In this document: piece by piece, positions 5,331-7,151 of the stretch
How positions within the stretch are numbered: position 1 is the stretch's first letter
Layout: every line of letters begins with the position of its first letter
Origin: DAOTWP01 sp034435675
Lineage (GTDB): Bacteria > Chloroflexota > Anaerolineae > Aggregatilineales > Phototrophicaceae
DNA: 7,151 nt
Direction of reading: 5' to 3'
NCBI GenBank assembly: GCA_034435675.1
Contig: DAOTWP010000028.1
Location: 1 to 7,151, forward strand
Program-made: the position numbers and the translations under genes
The notes under the pieces: model-generated
The model's input: only the letters and a program-made list of their open reading frames with translations
Told to the model about the DNA's origin: nothing
Databases searched by the model: none

Positions 5331-6539
5331 TTAATCCCATGTGCGTTCGTCCAGCACCGCGCGCCCGCTGATTTCGCCCGCGCCGACGAACACCACCTCA
5401 TCAATGCGCAGCCGCACAGCGCTTTCGGCAAGCTGCTTAAGCTTGTCCGCCAACCCATCGTCTGCCGCGCCTTCCTGCAATTCGATGCGGATCGTCACAA
5501 TATCCTTGTTTTCCGGGCGGGTGATGACCGCCTGCATATTCTTGATCTGCGGGAACGCCGTCTTTGCCGCCATTAACTGCGCCGGATGCAGGAACATGCC
5601 GCGCACCTTGATCGCGTCGCCCGCGCGCCCGAACAAACCCAGCAGGTGCTGACCGCCGGTTTCGGGGTGGGGTGCTGGCGAAAGCGCGCCCAGGTCGCCC
5701 GTGCCAAAGCGCACCAGCGGGTAAGCGTGGTTGAACGTCGTTACGACCAGTTCGCCCTGTTCGCCCGGCTGTACGGGTTCGCCGGTTTGTGGGTCACACA
5801 CCTGCATATACACATTGCCGGTGATGGCAAAGCCCGGTGTCGTCGCCTGTGTCGTGAAGCCGATCAGCCCCAGGTCTGCCGTGCCGTATGCCGAAGTCGT
5901 CTTCATGCCGTACTCGCCCTCAAAGCGCGCGCGCTGGCTGGGGGTGTACGGTTCCGCGCTGAAGAGCGCCTTTTTCAGCGGGTTTGCCTCTTTGGGAATG
6001 CCCATTTCCTGCATCTTGTCGAGGATCGTCATCAGGTAGCTGGGCTGCCCGACAAAGCCGTTCGCGCTCAATTTGGCGATCATCATAATCTGCAATTCGG
6101 TGTTGCCCGGACCTGTCGGCAGCACCGTAGCGCCGCATGCTCGCAGTGCGTCGTCCAGCAGCAGCCCGGCGGGCGTCAGGTGATACATGAACGTGTTCAG
6201 CACACGATCCCCGCGTGTGAAGCCGACATACTTAAACGGCGCCAGCGCGTACTCGGCGCCTTCGGGGTTTAGCGGCTGCGGGTCAAAAATGGGACCGGGC
6301 GAGATATAGATGCGCGGCAGGTCGTCGGGGTCTACCGCCAGAAAGCCGCCGAAGGGTGGATTATCGGCATGAATCTGCACCAGCGAGTCTTTGCTCGTCA
6401 CCGGGATTCTTACCAGTTCAGCAGCGGACTGCACATCGGCGGGGGTGAGACCCGCTTGATCCATGATGCCTTTGATCGCGGGCGCTTTGGCATATGCGTG
6501 GGCGATCAGTGCCTTGATGCGGGTGTCGAATTCGGTCAA
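5331..6539 (-). CDS. PaaK-like AMP-binding (phenylacetate-CoA ligase family) protein
   Basis: A 402-residue protein of the PaaK branch of adenylate-forming enzymes, which normally activate an aryl or acyl acid with ATP and pass it to CoA. Landmarks: N-terminal helix and RIPVTSKDSL (44-53), GATVLPTGPGNTELQ (136-150), the A5-like YGTAD (218-222, Asp for the usual Glu), FGTGD (278-282), and the A8 hinge GRAGDAIKVRG (304-314). Two expected motifs are altered. The P-loop position, normally SSGTTGxPT, reads SPGPIFDPQ (80-88), and the C-terminal GKxKRVxD with the catalytic lysine reads SGRAVLD (391-397). Acid activation is therefore uncertain; it may be a divergent subfamily with another chemistry. 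Start is TTG 6539, with AAGGAG seven bases upstream. It lies 95 bp behind the NTF2-like gene, likely one transcript, and ends before a clear terminator. The length is slightly under the usual 430 or so residues, mostly at the N-terminus. Confidence 0.87.
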   Translation of the reverse strand: MTEFDTRIKALIAHAYAKAPAIKGIMDQAGLTPADVQSAAELVRIPVTSKDSLVQIHADNPPFGGFLAVDPDDLPRIYISPGPIFDPQPLNPEGAEYALAPFKYVGFTRGDRVLNTFMYHLTPAGLLLDDALRACGATVLPTGPGNTELQIMMIAKLSANGFVGQPSYLMTILDKMQEMGIPKEANPLKKALFSAEPYTPSQRARFEGEYGMKTTSAYGTADLGLIGFTTQATTPGFAITGNVYMQVCDPQTGEPVQPGEQGELVVTTFNHAYPLVRFGTGDLGALSPAPHPETGGQHLLGLFGRAGDAIKVRGMFLHPAQLMAAKTAFPQIKNMQAVITRPENKDIVTIRIELQEGAADDGLADKLKQLAESAVRLRIDEVVFVGAGEISGRAVLDERTWD

Positions 6540-6546
6540 GTGACTG

Positions 6547-6552
6547 CTCCTT
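6547..6552 (-). promoter_or_regulatory. Shine-Dalgarno site setting a TTG start
   Basis: AAGGAG on the - strand lies seven bases before TTG 6539 of the PaaK-like gene. No in-frame ATG or GTG with a comparable site precedes the conserved N-terminal helix. Confidence 0.8.
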
Positions 6553-6560
6553 GGTTAGCT

Positions 6561-6574
6561 CCCTTCTTGAAGGG
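6561..6574. repeat. short inverted repeat between the NTF2-like and PaaK-like genes
   Basis: CCCTTC (6561-6566) and GAAGGG (6569-6574) are perfect complements around TT, just upstream of the PaaK-like ribosome binding site. No T tract follows on the - strand, so it is not a terminator; it could be a small operator or an mRNA hairpin tuning downstream expression. Confidence 0.35.
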
Positions 6575-6634
6575 ATGTTTGTGCGTTCAGCCTGAAAATG
6601 TGCGGGGCGAACCGTGCAGCCGGCGCTGCCAGCG

Positions 6635-7123
6635 TTACGACTGGTATTCCGGGTGTTTGGCGATAAACGCCAGCAGCCCATCCTGGGCGGTCTTGCGAAT
6701 TTTGTTCTGCACCAGCGGACTCCAGCCCAGCACGACACCGGAGCCGCCCAGCGCCATCCGTGACCAGCGCCACAGATCAAAGTGATCCTGATGCCGGATA
6801 ATCCTGCCATCCTGAAACGTAAATGCCGCGTCAATACTATTGTGGACTTTGCGCCCGCTAAACGTATACGTGGCTTCCCAGTGCGCCTGCCCGTGATCGC
6901 CCTGCGCCTGCACAGCGCTGAACTGCACGGCAAGGTCTTTGCCGCGTTCCAGCAGCATATGCCACATCGCGCCGACCTGCTTGCCCTTCAGTTCAGGGAA
7001 CACCGGGTCGGAAAAATGCGCCTGCGGGTGATAGCAGGCGAGCATCCCGGCAGGGTCCCGGCGCTGAAAACAGGTATACAACGTCTCGATCAGGCGGGCA
7101 TTGTCACTGCTGCTCGACGACAT
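6635..7123 (-). CDS. NTF2-like / SnoaL-like domain protein
   Basis: A 162-residue soluble protein with an NTF2-like cone fold signature: N-terminal helix LIETLYTCFQRRD (11-23), ML-CYHPQAHFSDPVFPELKG (27-47), AMWHMLLERGKDL (52-64), a beta sheet run with HWEATYTFSGRKVHN (81-95), and FTFQDGRIIRHQDHFDLWRWS (101-121). This matches the common nuclear transport factor 2 family proteins of bacteria, in which a pocket binds a small hydrophobic ligand; some members are isomerases or cyclases, many are unassigned. The reaction here is unknown. Start choice: GAGGAG (7129-7134) gives 5 bases to ATG 7123, only 2 to ATG 7126, and overlaps GTG 7129, so 7123 is preferred. It precedes the PaaK-like gene by 95 bp in the same direction. 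Its own promoter lies beyond the window edge. Confidence 0.87.
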   Translation of the reverse strand: MSSSSSDNARLIETLYTCFQRRDPAGMLACYHPQAHFSDPVFPELKGKQVGAMWHMLLERGKDLAVQFSAVQAQGDHGQAHWEATYTFSGRKVHNSIDAAFTFQDGRIIRHQDHFDLWRWSRMALGGSGVVLGWSPLVQNKIRKTAQDGLLAFIAKHPEYQS

Positions 7124-7128
7124 CATCA

Positions 7129-7134
7129 CTCCTC
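7129..7134 (-). promoter_or_regulatory. Shine-Dalgarno site choosing among three adjacent starts
   Basis: GAGGAG on the - strand is followed by GTG-ATG-ATG. Normal spacing (5 bases) is reached only with the last ATG at 7123; the GTG overlaps the site itself. Confidence 0.7.
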
Positions 7135-7151
7135 ATGGCTTCAGCAATAGC

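Noticed and set aside
5586..6272. + strand open frame opposite the PaaK-like gene (228 codons)
   Set aside because: Shadow of the conserved PaaK-like reading frame; composition and lack of motifs do not support a gene.

Overview
The window looks like a chromosomal segment from a moderately GC-rich bacterium. Protein style and gene content (SGNH hydrolase with a membrane-embedded N-terminus, tandem EamA permeases, SPL-like radical SAM protein, PaaK-like adenylating protein) fit a Chloroflexota (Anaerolineae-type) genome best. That placement is an impression from sequence feel, not a proof. No mobile element, CRISPR array, phage gene or tRNA was seen.

Layout. Bases 1-70 are the 3' part of a 5S rRNA on the + strand, so an rRNA operon ends at the left edge. 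A gene-free stretch of about 375 bases follows; it carries a good -10 box (340-345) for the only + strand protein gene, a membrane-anchored SGNH/GDSL hydrolase (446-1966). Everything to the right is on the - strand. Two tandem EamA (drug/metabolite transporter superfamily) permeases lie at 1924-2916 and 2957-3916; the downstream one overlaps the hydrolase tail-to-tail by 43 bp. A spore-photoproduct-lyase-like radical SAM protein (4096-5082) has its own strong promoter. A PaaK-like AMP-binding protein (5331-6539) is preceded by a small NTF2/SnoaL-like protein (6635-7123), and this pair ends in a clear intrinsic terminator (5272-5306).

The - strand genes form three transcription units: NTF2-like + PaaK-like (its promoter lies outside the window), radical SAM alone, and the two permeases. 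Two of the six protein genes appear to start with TTG, each supported by a well-placed Shine-Dalgarno sequence. All six end in TAA.

The window is mostly ordinary. The signals most worth a second look are regulatory: a 24-bp interrupted palindrome with a near-consensus Gram-positive SOS-box core, embedded between the -35 and -10 of the radical SAM gene, and a perfect 8-bp-arm palindrome over the likely promoter of the permease pair. The PaaK-like protein is also odd: it has lost the usual P-loop sequence and apparently the C-terminal catalytic lysine.
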